Shown here: positions 35,046-45,007 of the stretch, piece by piece
How the letters are laid out: each line of letters opens with the position of its first letter
Position numbering within the stretch: the stretch's first letter is position 1
Origin: Domibacillus sp. PGB-M46
GTDB taxonomy: Bacteria > Bacillota > Bacilli > Bacillales > Domibacillaceae
Reading direction: 5' to 3'
DNA length: 64,000 bases
Assembly (NCBI RefSeq): GCF_022668875.1
Contig: NZ_JAKGCR010000006.1
Span: 62,001-126,000 of the forward strand
Position numbers and translations under genes: made by a program
The notes under the pieces: model-generated
What the model was told of the DNA's origin: nothing
Seen by the model: the letters and a program-made list of their open reading frames with translations, nothing else
Databases searched by the model: none

Positions 35046-35708
35046 ATGCTTCAGCCTGGTATCGTACTAACACTGGAACCATTTGAAAAAACAGGTAAAA
35101 AAGAAGAGTATCGATGCAAAGTAGTCGATATAGAAGACGGAAAACTGTTTATTGACTACCCGGTTAGTATTCAAACAAACCGGGCGGTTTTTTTGATGGA
35201 AGGCATGCAGCTTGCTGTCAGTTTCCTTGATCCGGCTGCTTCATCCGCTGTTTTTTTATTCCGTACCGAAGTGATCGCCCGGGTCAAAAAGAAAATTCCT
35301 ATGCTTGTATTGCAGGACCCGGGCTTTGATCAATATGTACGCATACAGCGCCGAAAGTTCGTACGGGTCCAAAAAGCGATTGATATAGCGGTCCGCTTTG
35401 ACGGAATGCCGCCTTTTTCTTCGCTGACGGAAGATATTAGTGCAGGCGGCGCAGCGATTGTACTCCCGAATTCTGTGCAGGCAGAGCCTGGGACAGAAGC
35501 TAGCGTATACGGGGTGATCCCCTCTCAGCAGGCTGAACCCTTCTATTTTGAAGCGAAAGCGGAGCTGGTACGCATCCGTCAGGATGAAAAAAGCGGACGC
35601 TGCATTGGTTCCTTCGAATTTAAAGACCTCCCTTATGCGGAGCAGCAAATATTAATGCGTTTCTGCTTTGAACAGCAGCTGCGGCTGCGCAGGAAAGGAT
35701 TGGAATAA
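35046..35708 (+). CDS. ypfA: Cyclic-di-GMP-binding PilZ protein YpfA (MotI-like)
   Basis: 220 residues: N-terminal YcgR-like beta domain and C-terminal PilZ domain. The c-di-GMP motifs are visible, RRKFVR (RxxxR) near residue 100 and DISAGG (DxSxxG) near 130. In B. subtilis this protein (MotI/DgrA) slows the flagellar motor when c-di-GMP is high. ATG 35046 chosen; a second ATG 4 nt upstream is in another frame. Own promoter and terminator. Confidence 0.9.
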   Translation: MLQPGIVLTLEPFEKTGKKEEYRCKVVDIEDGKLFIDYPVSIQTNRAVFLMEGMQLAVSFLDPAASSAVFLFRTEVIARVKKKIPMLVLQDPGFDQYVRIQRRKFVRVQKAIDIAVRFDGMPPFSSLTEDISAGGAAIVLPNSVQAEPGTEASVYGVIPSQQAEPFYFEAKAELVRIRQDEKSGRCIGSFEFKDLPYAEQQILMRFCFEQQLRLRRKGLE

Positions 35709-35709
35709 T

Positions 35710-35738
35710 AAAGGGCCCATCGTTTGGGTTCTTTTTTT
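35710..35738 (+). terminator. Intrinsic terminator after ypfA
   Basis: AAAGGGCCCA / TGGGTTCTTT with two G-T pairs and a T run. Confidence 0.8.
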
Positions 35739-35764
35739 GTGTCTAAACCAATCTGTGATAAAAT
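35737..35764 (+). promoter_or_regulatory. Possible promoter of cmk
   Basis: TTGTGT (35737-35742), 16-nt spacer, TAAAAT (35759-35764). Confidence 0.4.
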
Positions 35765-35793
35765 GAATAAGAATTTTTGGATGAGGTGACGAC

Positions 35794-36465
35794 ATGGAAA
35801 AACAACTGCAAATTGCCATTGATGGTCCTGCTGCTGCAGGAAAAAGCACAGCTGCAAAAATCGTGGCAGAACGGCTTTCTTATATTTATATTGACACAGG
35901 CGCTATGTACAGAGCGATTACGCATAAAGCGCTTAAATATAACATAGATGTAGAAGACGGGGAAGCTCTCGGAAAGCTTCTTGCCGAAACGGCCATTTCA
36001 CTTAAACAGGGAGAAAACGGCCAGATTGTCCTGGTGGATGGAGAAGACGTAACCGAAGTGATTCGGACAGACGAAGTAACAAACAATGTTTCGGCAGTGG
36101 CCCGTCACAGTGAAGTTCGGCGTGATATGACACGCCGCCAGCAGCAGTTAGCGGCCAGAGGCGGCGTTGTGATGGATGGGCGTGATATTGGTACAAGTGT
36201 GCTTCCGGAAGCAGATGTTAAGATTTTTCTGCTGGCTGGTGTGGAGGAGCGGGCAAAGCGCCGCCATGCTGAAAATTTGAAAAAAGGATTTTCATCTGAT
36301 TTGGAGAATTTAAAAAGAGAGATTGCCGCACGCGACAAAATGGATACAGAGAGGGAAGAGTCACCGCTTAAAAAAGCGGAAGGTGCGATTGAAATTGACA
36401 CGACACATATGTCGATCGAAGAGGTAGCTGAGGCGATTATGGCTGCAGCGGGAGCGGGGGAGTAA
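35794..36465 (+). CDS. cmk: Cytidylate kinase
   Basis: 223-residue (d)CMP kinase. P-loop GPAAAGKS at 11-18, the IDTGAMYRA substrate motif, and DGRDIGT near residue 128 for CMP binding. Supplies CDP and dCDP. GAGGTGA before ATG. The stop is one base from plsC, so they form an operon. Confidence 0.95.
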   Translation: MEKQLQIAIDGPAAAGKSTAAKIVAERLSYIYIDTGAMYRAITHKALKYNIDVEDGEALGKLLAETAISLKQGENGQIVLVDGEDVTEVIRTDEVTNNVSAVARHSEVRRDMTRRQQQLAARGGVVMDGRDIGTSVLPEADVKIFLLAGVEERAKRRHAENLKKGFSSDLENLKREIAARDKMDTEREESPLKKAEGAIEIDTTHMSIEEVAEAIMAAAGAGE

Positions 36466-36466
36466 G

Positions 36467-37054
36467 ATGGTCACTTTTTATACATTCGCTAAAACAGTTG
36501 TAAAATCTATTTTAACCCCCGCCTACCGAATTCATGTTAAAGGTCATGAACATTTTCCAAAAGAAGGCGGGGTGCTTCTTTGTTCAAACCACATTGATAA
36601 TCTCGATCCACCGATTGTAGGCATTACTTCTAAACGTCCCGTTCGCTTTATGGGAAAAGAAGAATTGTTTAAAAAGAAGTGGATGGGGAAATTAATGAAA
36701 GAACTGAATGTTTTTCCGGTAAAACGCGGCATGAGTGACCGGGAAGCCATTCGAACTGGTTTGAAAATTTTAAAAGAAGGACAAGTTCTGGGACTTTTTC
36801 CGGAAGGCACACGTTCGAAAAACGGCGAGTTAGGTAAGGGACTGGCCGGTGCGGGATTTTTCGCTCTTCGGACGGATGCAGCAGTTGTACCGTGTGCAAT
36901 TATCGGCCCTTATAAACTAGGGAAGCCCCTGCAGGTTGTGTATGGACCGCCGATTGATATGGTTTCTCTTCGTGAGCGAAAAGCCTCAGCCGAAGAAGCA
37001 ACGGAAGCGATAATGGAAGCCATCGCAAAATTAATAAAAGAGCATAAGGGCTGA
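36467..37054 (+). CDS. plsC: 1-acyl-glycerol-3-phosphate acyltransferase
   Basis: 195-residue membrane-associated acyltransferase making phosphatidic acid. Catalytic NHx4D (N41-H42...D47) and FPEGTRS motif are intact. Follows cmk by 1 bp. This gene is found between cmk and ypfD in several bacilli but not in B. subtilis at this place. Confidence 0.93.
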   Translation: MVTFYTFAKTVVKSILTPAYRIHVKGHEHFPKEGGVLLCSNHIDNLDPPIVGITSKRPVRFMGKEELFKKKWMGKLMKELNVFPVKRGMSDREAIRTGLKILKEGQVLGLFPEGTRSKNGELGKGLAGAGFFALRTDAAVVPCAIIGPYKLGKPLQVVYGPPIDMVSLRERKASAEEATEAIMEAIAKLIKEHKG

Positions 37055-37143
37055 GCTTCCGGCTTGACAAATTGGGCGGTTTGTAAGAAGTTAGAAGTAA
37101 GAATTTTTAAAATTGACGCAGTTTGTATTGAGGAGGATTACAT

Positions 37144-38283
37144 ATGACAGAGGATATGAACCAGGCAGAAGTGAATAACTACTCCGTTGGCGACAAAGTA
37201 CGCGCTACGGTTGTGAAAGTCGAAGAAAAGCAGGTCCAGGTGGAAATTCCGGACAGCAAGAAAGACGGTATTATTCCCATCAGTGAACTGTCAAGCCTTC
37301 ACGTAGAAAAAGCATCAGATGTCGTCAAAGAAGGCGACGAGCTTGAACTGCTTGTCACAAAAGAAGAAGATGATCTATATGTGTTGTCAAAACGCAAAGC
37401 CGATGCGGAAACCGCGTGGGACGACATGCAAAAACGATTTGAAGAAGGCGCTATTTTTGAAGCGGAGATTAAAGAAGTCGTTAAAGGCGGCCTCGTCGTA
37501 GATCTTGGCATTCGCGGATTTATTCCGGCTTCACTCGTAGAGGATCACTTCGTTGAAGATTTCGAAGATTACAAAGGCCGCGTAATGAAACTTAAAATCG
37601 TCGAGCTTGAACAAGATAAAAACCGGTTAATTCTTTCACACCGGGCTGTATTGGATATCGAAAAAGCAGAAAACAAACAAAAAGTGCTTGAAAACATTCA
37701 AGCAGGTGATGTGATTGATGGAAAAGTACAGCGTTTAACTGATTTCGGCGCTTTTGTTGATATCGGTGGTGTTGACGGGCTTGTGCACATTTCCCAGCTT
37801 TCACATGAGCATGTAGAAAAACCATCCGATGTACTTACGGAAGGACAAGAAGTAAAAGTCAAAGTGCTGTCTATTGACCGCGACAGCGAGCGAATTTCTC
37901 TATCTATTAAAGAAACACTGCCTGGACCATGGGAAAACATCGCAGATCGTGCACCAATTGGATCAGAACATGAAGGCACAGTGAAACGCCTTGTTTCATA
38001 CGGTGCGTTTGTCGAAGTGTTCCCGGGCGTAGAGGGTCTCGTTCATATTTCTCAAATCTCTAACCGCCACATTGGCACTCCTCATGAAGTATTGGAAGAA
38101 GGGCAGACTGTTAGAGTAAAAGTGCTGGATGCCAATGAGCAGGAGCATCGTTTATCGCTCAGCATGAAATCATTTGAAGAAGTAGAGCCGGAAGAAACAG
38201 TTGATTCCTATGAATTGCCGGAAGAAAGCTCAGGCTTCCAAATTGGTGATATTTTAGGTGACCAGCTAAAAGATTTAAAATAA
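37144..38283 (+). CDS. ypfD: S1-domain protein YpfD (RpsA homologue)
   Basis: 379 residues with four S1 OB-fold repeats starting about 15, 102, 187 and 272; each carries the GxxxxGxV-type core, e.g. FGAFVDIG and YGAFVEVF. Related to ribosomal protein S1 but shorter than the six-repeat proteobacterial form and dispensable in B. subtilis. GAGGAGG ribosome site. A consensus TTGACA (37064-37069) lies upstream but no good -10 at the right distance. Confidence 0.92.
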   Translation: MTEDMNQAEVNNYSVGDKVRATVVKVEEKQVQVEIPDSKKDGIIPISELSSLHVEKASDVVKEGDELELLVTKEEDDLYVLSKRKADAETAWDDMQKRFEEGAIFEAEIKEVVKGGLVVDLGIRGFIPASLVEDHFVEDFEDYKGRVMKLKIVELEQDKNRLILSHRAVLDIEKAENKQKVLENIQAGDVIDGKVQRLTDFGAFVDIGGVDGLVHISQLSHEHVEKPSDVLTEGQEVKVKVLSIDRDSERISLSIKETLPGPWENIADRAPIGSEHEGTVKRLVSYGAFVEVFPGVEGLVHISQISNRHIGTPHEVLEEGQTVRVKVLDANEQEHRLSLSMKSFEEVEPEETVDSYELPEESSGFQIGDILGDQLKDLK

Positions 38284-38302
38284 ACAAGACGGTGATGACA
38301 AC

Positions 38303-39373
38303 TTGAGCAGAGCGGAACGTAAGATTGACCATATTCATTATGCATTGTCAACGGGACAAAGCCGGCGGACAGGATTGGATCACATTCAATTTGTTCACCA
38401 GAGCCTCCCGGGTTCCTCTGTCAAAGATATATCGCTATCGACGGAAATCGGCGGACTTCAGTGGAGTTCGCCGATTTTTGTGAATGCGATGACAGGCGGA
38501 GGCGGAGAGGTGACAGCGCGCATTAATACGCAGTTAGCAGAGGCAGCCGCAGCATGCGGCATCCCAATGGCTGTCGGTTCTCAAATGTCAGCGCTTCGCC
38601 ATCCGGAAGAAAGAGCTACGTTTAAAGCCGCCCGAAAAGCCAATCCAAAGGGCATAATGATGGCGAATATCGGAGCGGAGGCATCAGTGGAAGAAGCTCG
38701 TGCTGTGTGTGAGATGATTGAAGCAGACATTCTTCAAATCCATTTAAATATCGTTCAGGAACTTGTGATGCCTGAAGGGGATCGGGATTTTCGTGGAGCT
38801 GTTGACCGGATTGCTTCTATTTGCGAAACGGTAAAGGTACCGGTGATTGTAAAAGAAACCGGTTTCGGGATAAGCGCTGAAACGGCCCGGCTATTAAATG
38901 ATCTTCCGTTGGCAGCAATTGATACAGCGGGGTTTGGCGGAACAAACTTTGCTGCTGTTGAAAATGAGCGGGCCGCACGCCCTCTTGCTTTTTTCAACAG
39001 CTGGGGCATTCCAACTGCTGTGTCTATTGTTGAAACCCTTTCGGGGGCTCCAGGTCGTCCTGTTATCGCTTCAGGCGGTCTGCAATATGCTGATGATGTG
39101 GTGAAATCATTGGCACTGGGCGCTTCTGCAGCCGGGTTGTCCGGCTTTCTGCTAAACGTATTGATGACAAGCGGACAGGAAGCTCTGGTAGAGCATATCG
39201 AACAAATGAATGCAGATCTAAAAATGATGATGTGCGCGCTCGGTGCCCGGTCCATTTCCCATCTTCACAGCGTTCCGCTTATCATATCAGGAGAAACGTG
39301 CCAATGGCTGCAGGCCCGCGGGTTAAAGCCGGAGCGATTTGCTCTCCGCACGCCGGTGCCATTTGATTCATAA
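38303..39373 (+). CDS. fni: Type 2 isopentenyl-diphosphate isomerase
   Basis: 356-residue FMN enzyme interconverting IPP and DMAPP. TIM barrel with MTGGGGE, the HLNIVQELVMPEGDR active-site segment, KETGFGIS and GGTNFA. Provides precursors for hepT and other prenyl chains. TTG start with GGTGAT upstream. Type 2, unrelated to E. coli Idi. Confidence 0.93.
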   Translation: MSRAERKIDHIHYALSTGQSRRTGLDHIQFVHQSLPGSSVKDISLSTEIGGLQWSSPIFVNAMTGGGGEVTARINTQLAEAAAACGIPMAVGSQMSALRHPEERATFKAARKANPKGIMMANIGAEASVEEARAVCEMIEADILQIHLNIVQELVMPEGDRDFRGAVDRIASICETVKVPVIVKETGFGISAETARLLNDLPLAAIDTAGFGGTNFAAVENERAARPLAFFNSWGIPTAVSIVETLSGAPGRPVIASGGLQYADDVVKSLALGASAAGLSGFLLNVLMTSGQEALVEHIEQMNADLKMMMCALGARSISHLHSVPLIISGETCQWLQARGLKPERFALRTPVPFDS

Positions 39374-39403
39374 CCAAAATATGATAAAATAAATTGTTGA
39401 TTG

Positions 39404-39435
39404 AACCCCTTCTCATAGTAGAAGGGTTTTCTTTT
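39404..39435 (+). terminator. Intrinsic terminator after fni
   Basis: CCCTTCT / AGAAGGG stem, 6-nt loop, followed by TTTTCTTTT. Confidence 0.8.
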
Positions 39436-39493
39436 GAACAAAATAAAGAAGTACTGAGAATAAATTGGGTGAACCATTGAAGGGAAAGATGTA

Positions 39494-40804
39494 ATGATGA
39501 AACGGACTGTTGCGATCGTTGGAAGGCCAAATGTAGGTAAATCAACGATTTTTAACCGGATTGCCGGTGAGCGTATTTCCATTGTCGAAGATGTGCCGGG
39601 TGTAACCCGCGACCGTATCTACAGTTCAGGCGAGTGGCTGACGCATGAATTTAACTTGATTGATACAGGCGGTATTGACTTAGGTGACGAGCCTTTTCTA
39701 GAGCAAATTCGCCAGCAGGCTGAAATTGCGATTGATGAAGCGGATGTGATTATTTTTATTGTAAATGGCCGTGAAGGTGTCACATCGGCAGACGAAGAAG
39801 TAGCCAAAATTTTATACCGGTCTAAAAAGCCGATTGTACTTGGTGTAAATAAAATTGATAACCCGGATATGCGGACGGATATTTATGATTTTTATTCACT
39901 TGGTTTCGGTGAGATTTTTCCGATTTCCGGCTCGCACGGTATTGGGCTTGGAGATCTGCTCGACGAAGTTGTCTCGCATTTTCCGACTGGAGAAGACAAA
40001 CCGTACGAGGATGATGTCATTAAATTTTCATTAATTGGCCGTCCGAATGTAGGAAAGTCGTCTCTTACAAATGCACTGCTCGGAGAAGACCGTGTTATTG
40101 TCAGTGATATTGCGGGCACGACGCGCGATGCGGTTGACTCTCCTTACACGTACAATGGCCAAAAGTATGTAATCATTGACACAGCCGGGATGAGAAAACG
40201 CGGTAAAGTGTATGAGACAACTGAAAAATACAGTGTACTGCGTGCGATGAGAGCGATCGAACGCTCTGACGTTGTGCTGGTCGTGTTAAATGCTGAGGAA
40301 GGCATTCGTGAACAGGATAAGCACATTGCCGGCTACGCGCATGAAGCAGGACGGGCTGTTGTGATTGTTGTAAACAAATGGGATGCTGTTGAAAAAGATG
40401 AAAAAACAATGGGTGAATTTGAAGAAAATATCCGCAGTCATTTTCAATTTTTAGACTATGCACCTATCGTGTTTTTGTCTGCCAAGACGAAAAAACGAAT
40501 TCATACACTGATGCCATATATTGACCGGGCGAGCGAAAGCCACTCAATGCGTGTTCAATCAAGTGTGCTGAATGATGTCATTACCGATGCTGTGGCGATG
40601 AACCCAGCGCCGGCAGACAAAGGAAAACGCCTGCGCGTTTATTATGCAACACAGGTTTCGGTCAAGCCGCCAACGTTCGTTGTATTTGTGAACGAGCCGG
40701 AACTCATGCATTTCTCTTATCTCCGCTTTCTTGAAAACCGCATTCGTGATGCGTTCTCATTCGAAGGAACGCCGATCCGCATTATTGCGCGCGCAAGAAA
40801 ATAA
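39494..40804 (+). CDS. der: Ribosome-assembly GTPase Der
   Basis: 436-residue essential GTPase with two tandem G domains, each with a GRPNVGKS P loop (near residues 9 and 182), DTGG / DTAG switch II, and NKID / NKWD; C-terminal KH-like domain. Acts in 50S subunit assembly. Two consecutive ATGs (39494, 39497). Confidence 0.96.
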   Translation: MMKRTVAIVGRPNVGKSTIFNRIAGERISIVEDVPGVTRDRIYSSGEWLTHEFNLIDTGGIDLGDEPFLEQIRQQAEIAIDEADVIIFIVNGREGVTSADEEVAKILYRSKKPIVLGVNKIDNPDMRTDIYDFYSLGFGEIFPISGSHGIGLGDLLDEVVSHFPTGEDKPYEDDVIKFSLIGRPNVGKSSLTNALLGEDRVIVSDIAGTTRDAVDSPYTYNGQKYVIIDTAGMRKRGKVYETTEKYSVLRAMRAIERSDVVLVVLNAEEGIREQDKHIAGYAHEAGRAVVIVVNKWDAVEKDEKTMGEFEENIRSHFQFLDYAPIVFLSAKTKKRIHTLMPYIDRASESHSMRVQSSVLNDVITDAVAMNPAPADKGKRLRVYYATQVSVKPPTFVVFVNEPELMHFSYLRFLENRIRDAFSFEGTPIRIIARARK

Positions 40805-40825
40805 GAAGGAAAGGCTGTGTTTCAT

Positions 40826-41866
40826 GTGACAGAAAAAATTGCAATGCTGGGGGCGGGGAGCTGGGGAACAGCTCTTGCCCTTGTGCTTGCCGATAACGGT
40901 CTGGATGTGACCATGTGGGCAAAAAATAAAGAGCGGATAGCCGAATTGAATACACATCATACAAACAGCCGGTATTTGCCGGATATTTTACTGCCTGCCT
41001 CTATTCGCGGTACAACATCACTTGCTGAGGCGCTTGAAGGATGCAGTACAGTTGTGCTTGCTGTGCCGACAAAAGCGATCCGGGAAGTGGCACGTCAAAT
41101 CGTTCAAACGGCTGTATCACCGGTTACGGTTGTACATGTGTCCAAAGGGATTGAACCTGATTCACTGCTCCGTATTTCCGAAATGATTGAGCAGGAAATG
41201 CCTAAAAATGCACTGAAAGACGTAGTGGTACTGTCAGGACCTTCCCATGCAGAAGAAGTAAGTCTGCGCCATCCAACAACCGTGGCGGTATCTTCTCGCT
41301 CGCTTGAGGCGGCTCAGCACATTCAGGACTTATTTATGAACCAGAACTTCCGGGTTTACACAAATCCAGACATGATCGGTGTAGAAATCGGCGGCGCATT
41401 AAAAAATATTATTGCGCTTGCAGCCGGGATTTCTGACGGACTCGGCTATGGAGACAACGCAAAAGCAGCACTTATTACCCGCGGATTGGCGGAAATTGCC
41501 CGGCTTGGCACAAAGATGGGAGCAAATCCGCTTACCTTCTCGGGCCTTGCCGGTATTGGCGATTTAATCGTCACATGCACAAGTGTTCACTCAAGAAACT
41601 GGCGGGCTGGAAACATGCTCGGCCAGGGCAAAAAGCTGGATGAGGTGCTCGAAAGTATGGGAATGGTTGTGGAAGGAGTCCGCACGACAAAAGCCGGTTA
41701 TCAGCTTTCCCAAAAATACGATGTGCAAATGCCGATTACACAAGCACTCTATCATATTTTATTTAAAGAGCAGGATCCTAAAAAAGCCGTAGATGATTTA
41801 ATGGCACGTGTAAAAAAACATGAACTGGAAGACTTAATCGATATTTTAGATACAAAGCGGGATTAG
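40826..41866 (+). CDS. gpsA: Glycerol-3-phosphate dehydrogenase [NAD(P)+]
   Basis: 346 residues. Reduces dihydroxyacetone phosphate to sn-glycerol 3-phosphate for lipid synthesis. N-terminal [12 protein letters not shown] nucleotide loop, VSKGIE, and [14 protein letters not shown] with the catalytic lysine. GTG 40826 is preferred because it gives the family N terminus; an earlier GTG at 40817 lies only 2-3 nt from the AGGAAAGG site. Confidence 0.94.
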   Translation: MTEKIAMLGAGSWGTALALVLADNGLDVTMWAKNKERIAELNTHHTNSRYLPDILLPASIRGTTSLAEALEGCSTVVLAVPTKAIREVARQIVQTAVSPVTVVHVSKGIEPDSLLRISEMIEQEMPKNALKDVVVLSGPSHAEEVSLRHPTTVAVSSRSLEAAQHIQDLFMNQNFRVYTNPDMIGVEIGGALKNIIALAAGISDGLGYGDNAKAALITRGLAEIARLGTKMGANPLTFSGLAGIGDLIVTCTSVHSRNWRAGNMLGQGKKLDEVLESMGMVVEGVRTTKAGYQLSQKYDVQMPITQALYHILFKEQDPKKAVDDLMARVKKHELEDLIDILDTKRD

Positions 41867-41884
41867 TGGAAAGGACGAACGCCC

Positions 41885-42085
41885 ATGTCACCATCCATGC
41901 TGAAAATGTGGATTTCATTTGCCGGAATGGGGCTGATGATTGTCTCAATTTTTTCAATCTATATGAGCCGTTACAAGTTTCGTAACCGCTTTTTAAAAGG
42001 AATAACTGCACTTTTCGCTTATATATGCATGATTGTCGGCGGGCTAATTGTTGTTTATGTGGTTTTGAGCGGCCCGACCCGTTAA
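41885..42085 (+). CDS. yphE: DUF2768 membrane protein YphE-like
   Basis: 66 residues with two hydrophobic segments (about 9-26 and 39-60) and a basic loop; same size and place as B. subtilis YphE (DUF2768), between gpsA and yphF. Function unknown; members are mostly found in spore formers. Confidence 0.85.
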   Translation: MSPSMLKMWISFAGMGLMIVSIFSIYMSRYKFRNRFLKGITALFAYICMIVGGLIVVYVVLSGPTR

Positions 42086-42106
42086 TGAAGGGGTGAACCA
42101 GTAACC

Positions 42107-42832
42107 ATGATAAGGAGAAACAGCCTGCTTCTTTTTTGGGCGGCAGCGCTCTCTTTCATATTAAGCGGCTGCTTATACCCTGAGGAGAAGTTAAGCCAAA
42201 ATGAACAGCCGTATGAAGACCAATTACGAGCCGTTCAAACGGCGGTTGATCAGTTCCAAAGGGAAGAGGATGGCATTTTGCCGATTAAAACAAAGGAAAA
42301 TAATCCCGATCTTTATGAAAAGTATCCGGTTGATTTCGGAAAAATATCACCACGTTTTATGGCAGAGCCGCCAGGGAATGCCTTTGAAAGCGGAGGTATT
42401 TACCAGTACGTACTTGTAGATGTCGAAAAAAATCCAACCGTCAAACTGATTGATTTGCGCATAGCTGAACAAATTCGAAGCGTGAATATCCGCCTTCTTG
42501 CCCACAAGTATCCTCCTTTTAAAGAGACACTGTCCGATAATGTATATTCACTCGATTTTAAGGAACTTGGGTTTGAAGAAGAGCCCTATGTAACCAGTCC
42601 TTATTCCGGACGGCAGCTTCCACTGGTCATAAGTGGGGACGGAACGCTTTATGTAGATTATGCGGCTGATTTGTATACAGCCCTTCAAAAATTGGACAAG
42701 CTTCCTGCGCCTGGCGAAGATATCCGCAGCCTGCTTATCCAGTCTTCTCCCATTGTACCGGCATTTTCACTGCCTTATACGGTCGATGAACAAGGAGAGC
42801 CTGTTTTTATGCAAAAAAAGAAGCCTGCTTAA
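42107..42832 (+). CDS. yphF: Putative lipoprotein YphF-like
   Basis: 241 residues. Signal peptide with lipobox LSGC (Cys about 22), so probably lipid-anchored outside the membrane. Followed by a helical and mixed domain; no catalytic motif seen. Position matches yphF. SD GGGGTGA is 12 nt before the ATG. Confidence 0.85.
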   Translation: MIRRNSLLLFWAAALSFILSGCLYPEEKLSQNEQPYEDQLRAVQTAVDQFQREEDGILPIKTKENNPDLYEKYPVDFGKISPRFMAEPPGNAFESGGIYQYVLVDVEKNPTVKLIDLRIAEQIRSVNIRLLAHKYPPFKETLSDNVYSLDFKELGFEEEPYVTSPYSGRQLPLVISGDGTLYVDYAADLYTALQKLDKLPAPGEDIRSLLIQSSPIVPAFSLPYTVDEQGEPVFMQKKKPA

Positions 42833-42851
42833 CATGCAGGCTTCTTTTTTT
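42813..42851 (+). terminator. Intrinsic terminator after yphF
   Basis: AAAAAGAAGCCTGC / GCAGGCTTCTTTTT with 7-nt loop; symmetric A and T tracts. Confidence 0.93.
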
Positions 42852-42880
42852 GCATACATTTAAAAAAACGCTCATACACT
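42852..42880 (+). promoter_or_regulatory. Sigma-E promoter of spoIVA
   Basis: GCATACA (42852-42858), 14-nt spacer, CATACACT (42873-42880), an exact fit to the sigma-E -10. No hairpin covers this promoter, unlike spoIIM and dacB. Confidence 0.7.
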
Positions 42881-42927
42881 GTATGGCAGGCGGCGGACGA
42901 GCCGTTCGAAACGGGAGGGGGCTGCTG

Positions 42928-44403
42928 ATGGAAAACACAGAAGTCATTAAGGATATTGCCGAGCGGACCGAAGGCGATATTTATTTAGGCGTTGTCGGTG
43001 CTGTCAGAACGGGGAAATCAACATTTATAAAGAAGTTTATGGAGCTTTTGGTGCTGCCGAACATGGACAGTGAATCGGAACGGCGCCGTGCACAGGATGA
43101 ACTGCCGCAAAGCGCCTCCGGCAAAACCATTATGACGACAGAACCGAAATTTGTTCCGAGTCGTGCGGCGGCTGTGCAGGCGGGCGGTGTGCTCGTCAAT
43201 ATTCGGCTGGTAGACTGTGTAGGCTATGTTGTGCCGGAAGCGAAAGGATATGAAGACGAACACGGTCCACGGATGATTCAGACACCATGGCATGATGAAC
43301 CGATTCCGTTCGATGAAGCAGCGGATATTGGAACGAGAAAGGTGATTGAAGAACATTCGACGATTGGGGTAGTAGTCACAACAGACGGGTCATTCGGTGA
43401 ACTGCGCCGCCACACGTATATTGAGGCGGAGGAACGGGCCGTCGCAGGATTAAAAGAAGTGGGCAAGCCTTTTATCTTGATTATAAACTCGGCCCGGCCC
43501 GAGAATTTGGAGACTTTAGAGCTGCAGCAGGAGCTGGCCGAAAAATATGATATTCCGGTTCTTGCCATGTCGGTTGAATCGATGACAGAATCAAACGTGC
43601 TGCATGTTTTGCAGGAAGCTTTATTTGAATTCCCCGTTCATGAAGTGAACGTTCATCTTCCTTCCTGGATTATGGCGTTGGATGAATCGCATTGGCTTCG
43701 GGATAAATACAACGAAATGGTAAAAGAAACGGTCAAGGATATTAAAAGGCTCCGTGATGTGAACCGTGTTGTTGACCAGTTTGGCGGCGGTGAGTATATT
43801 GAGTCCGCTGTGCTGACAGGAATGGATATGGGGCAGGGAATTGCAGAAATCAACGTGAATGCGCCAAATGGCTTGTATGAAAAGATCGTCAACGAAATTA
43901 TTGGGGAACCATTACGCGGCAAAGAGCATTTGCTGGAAATTATCCAAGATTATGCTCATATTAAGGAAGAATATGGGCAGGTAGAAGAAGCGCTGAGAAT
44001 GGTCAAGCAGACCGGTTACGGTGTAGCGGTTCCGTCCATCAACGAAATGCGCTTGGAAGAACCAAAAATTATTCGCCACGGCTCGCGTTATGGCGTGCGG
44101 ATGAAAGCAGTGGCGCCATCTATTCACATGATTCAAGTAGATGTTGAATCGGAATTTTCACCGATCATCGGCTCAGAAAAACAAAGTGAAGAGCTCGTTC
44201 ATCACGTGATGAAAGACTTTGAAGATGATCCGCTGTCCGTTTGGAACAGTGACATTTTCGGGCGTAATTTAAGCTCGATCGTCCGGGACGGTATTCAGTC
44301 GAAAGTATCCTTAATGCCTGATCATGCCCGAAGCAAGTTAAAAGATACGCTTGAAAAAATCATCAATGAAGGCTCAGGCGGAATGATTGCGATACTGCTT
44401 TAA
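42928..44403 (+). CDS. spoIVA: Stage IV sporulation protein A (coat ATPase)
   Basis: 491 residues, family length. TRAFAC-class ATPase that polymerises on the forespore surface as the basement of the coat. Walker A GAVRTGKS with K30, sensor/Walker B region RLVDCVGY, and C-terminal FGRNLSSIVRDGIQ. GGGAGGGG 7 nt before ATG 42928; the reading frame runs open upstream but without homology. Confidence 0.96.
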   Translation: MENTEVIKDIAERTEGDIYLGVVGAVRTGKSTFIKKFMELLVLPNMDSESERRRAQDELPQSASGKTIMTTEPKFVPSRAAAVQAGGVLVNIRLVDCVGYVVPEAKGYEDEHGPRMIQTPWHDEPIPFDEAADIGTRKVIEEHSTIGVVVTTDGSFGELRRHTYIEAEERAVAGLKEVGKPFILIINSARPENLETLELQQELAEKYDIPVLAMSVESMTESNVLHVLQEALFEFPVHEVNVHLPSWIMALDESHWLRDKYNEMVKETVKDIKRLRDVNRVVDQFGGGEYIESAVLTGMDMGQGIAEINVNAPNGLYEKIVNEIIGEPLRGKEHLLEIIQDYAHIKEEYGQVEEALRMVKQTGYGVAVPSINEMRLEEPKIIRHGSRYGVRMKAVAPSIHMIQVDVESEFSPIIGSEKQSEELVHHVMKDFEDDPLSVWNSDIFGRNLSSIVRDGIQSKVSLMPDHARSKLKDTLEKIINEGSGGMIAILL

Positions 44404-44412
44404 AACGGGCTA

Positions 44413-44438
44413 GACTCTCAAAATGGGAGTCTTTTTTT
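44413..44438 (+). terminator. Intrinsic terminator after spoIVA
   Basis: GACTCTC / GGGAGTC (one T-G pair), 5-nt loop, seven T. Confidence 0.88.
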
Positions 44439-44496
44439 GATGAAACCGGGGAAAATACCCGTTTAAGGTGGATTCTGCTTGATATGCCCGAACACA

Positions 44497-44505
44497 TGTG
44501 ATAAT
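44497..44505 (+). promoter_or_regulatory. Extended -10 candidate for hbs
   Basis: TGTGATAAT; a TTGATA at 44479-44484 is the nearest -35 (15-nt spacer). A leader hairpin AAACATTG/CAATGTTT (44526-44547) follows. Confidence 0.4.
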
Positions 44506-44525
44506 CTTTTAACAGAATTACGGTA

Positions 44526-44547
44526 AAACATTGATATAACAATGTTT
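44526..44547 (+). other. Leader hairpin upstream of hbs
   Basis: AAACATTG-ATATAA-CAATGTTT, perfect 8-bp stem, no T run; it could stabilise the abundant hbs mRNA. Confidence 0.4.
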
Positions 44548-44578
44548 ATCGGGTCTCATGCGGGAGGAGGTGAATGGC

Positions 44579-44851
44579 ATGAACAAAACTGACTTGATCA
44601 ATGAAGTTGCAGAAACAGCAGAACTTTCTAAGAAAGACGCGACAAAAGCGGTTGATGCTCTTTTCGATGCCATCCAAGAAACATTGGCAAAAGGCGACAA
44701 AGTACAATTGATTGGTTTCGGTAACTTTGAGGTGCGTGAGCGTTCAGCACGTAAAGGACGTAACCCACAAACAGGTGAAGAAATCGAAATCGCTGCGAGC
44801 AAAGTACCGGCATTTAAACCAGGTAAAGCGCTTAAAGACGCGGTTAAATAA
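44579..44851 (+). CDS. hbs: Histone-like DNA-binding protein HU (HBsu)
   Basis: 90-residue HU protein, dimeric nucleoid protein that bends DNA. Complete family: [10 protein letters not shown] start, [24 protein letters not shown]-binding arm, and [15 protein letters not shown] end. Very strong GGAGGAGGTGA ribosome site, in keeping with high expression. Monocistronic between two terminators. Confidence 0.97.
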   Translation: MNKTDLINEVAETAELSKKDATKAVDALFDAIQETLAKGDKVQLIGFGNFEVRERSARKGRNPQTGEEIEIAASKVPAFKPGKALKDAVK

Positions 44852-44876
44852 GTACATAGCCTACTCCGGCTAAAGC

Positions 44877-44908
44877 GGGACTGCCCCCATTGGGCAGTCT
44901 CTTTTTTT
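44877..44908 (+). terminator. Intrinsic terminator after hbs
   Basis: GGGACTGCCC / GGGCAGTCTC region, core GACTGCCC/GGGCAGTC, then seven T. Confidence 0.93.
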
Positions 44909-44920
44909 GAACACTTCACT

Positions 44921-44950
44921 TTGCCCAGAGCTGACCCGATATGCTAAGAT
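44921..44950 (+). promoter_or_regulatory. Possible promoter of folE
   Basis: TTGCCC (44921-44926), 18-nt spacer, TAAGAT (44945-44950). Confidence 0.4.
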
Positions 44951-45007
44951 GAAGTGCAGCACAAATAATATTACACATGCAATACATGTATACAGGAGTG
45001 GATAAAA

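Noticed and set aside
37064-37092. Consensus TTGACA as a ypfD promoter
   Set aside because: No acceptable -10 at 16-18 nt; TAAGAA is only 14 nt away. Not listed as a promoter.
42850-42927. N-terminal extension of spoIVA
   Set aside because: The frame is open, but it includes the sigma-E promoter and the G-rich SD; family homology starts at 42928.
44526-44547. Hairpin before hbs as a terminator
   Set aside because: AT-rich stem without a T tract; more likely leader structure or chance.
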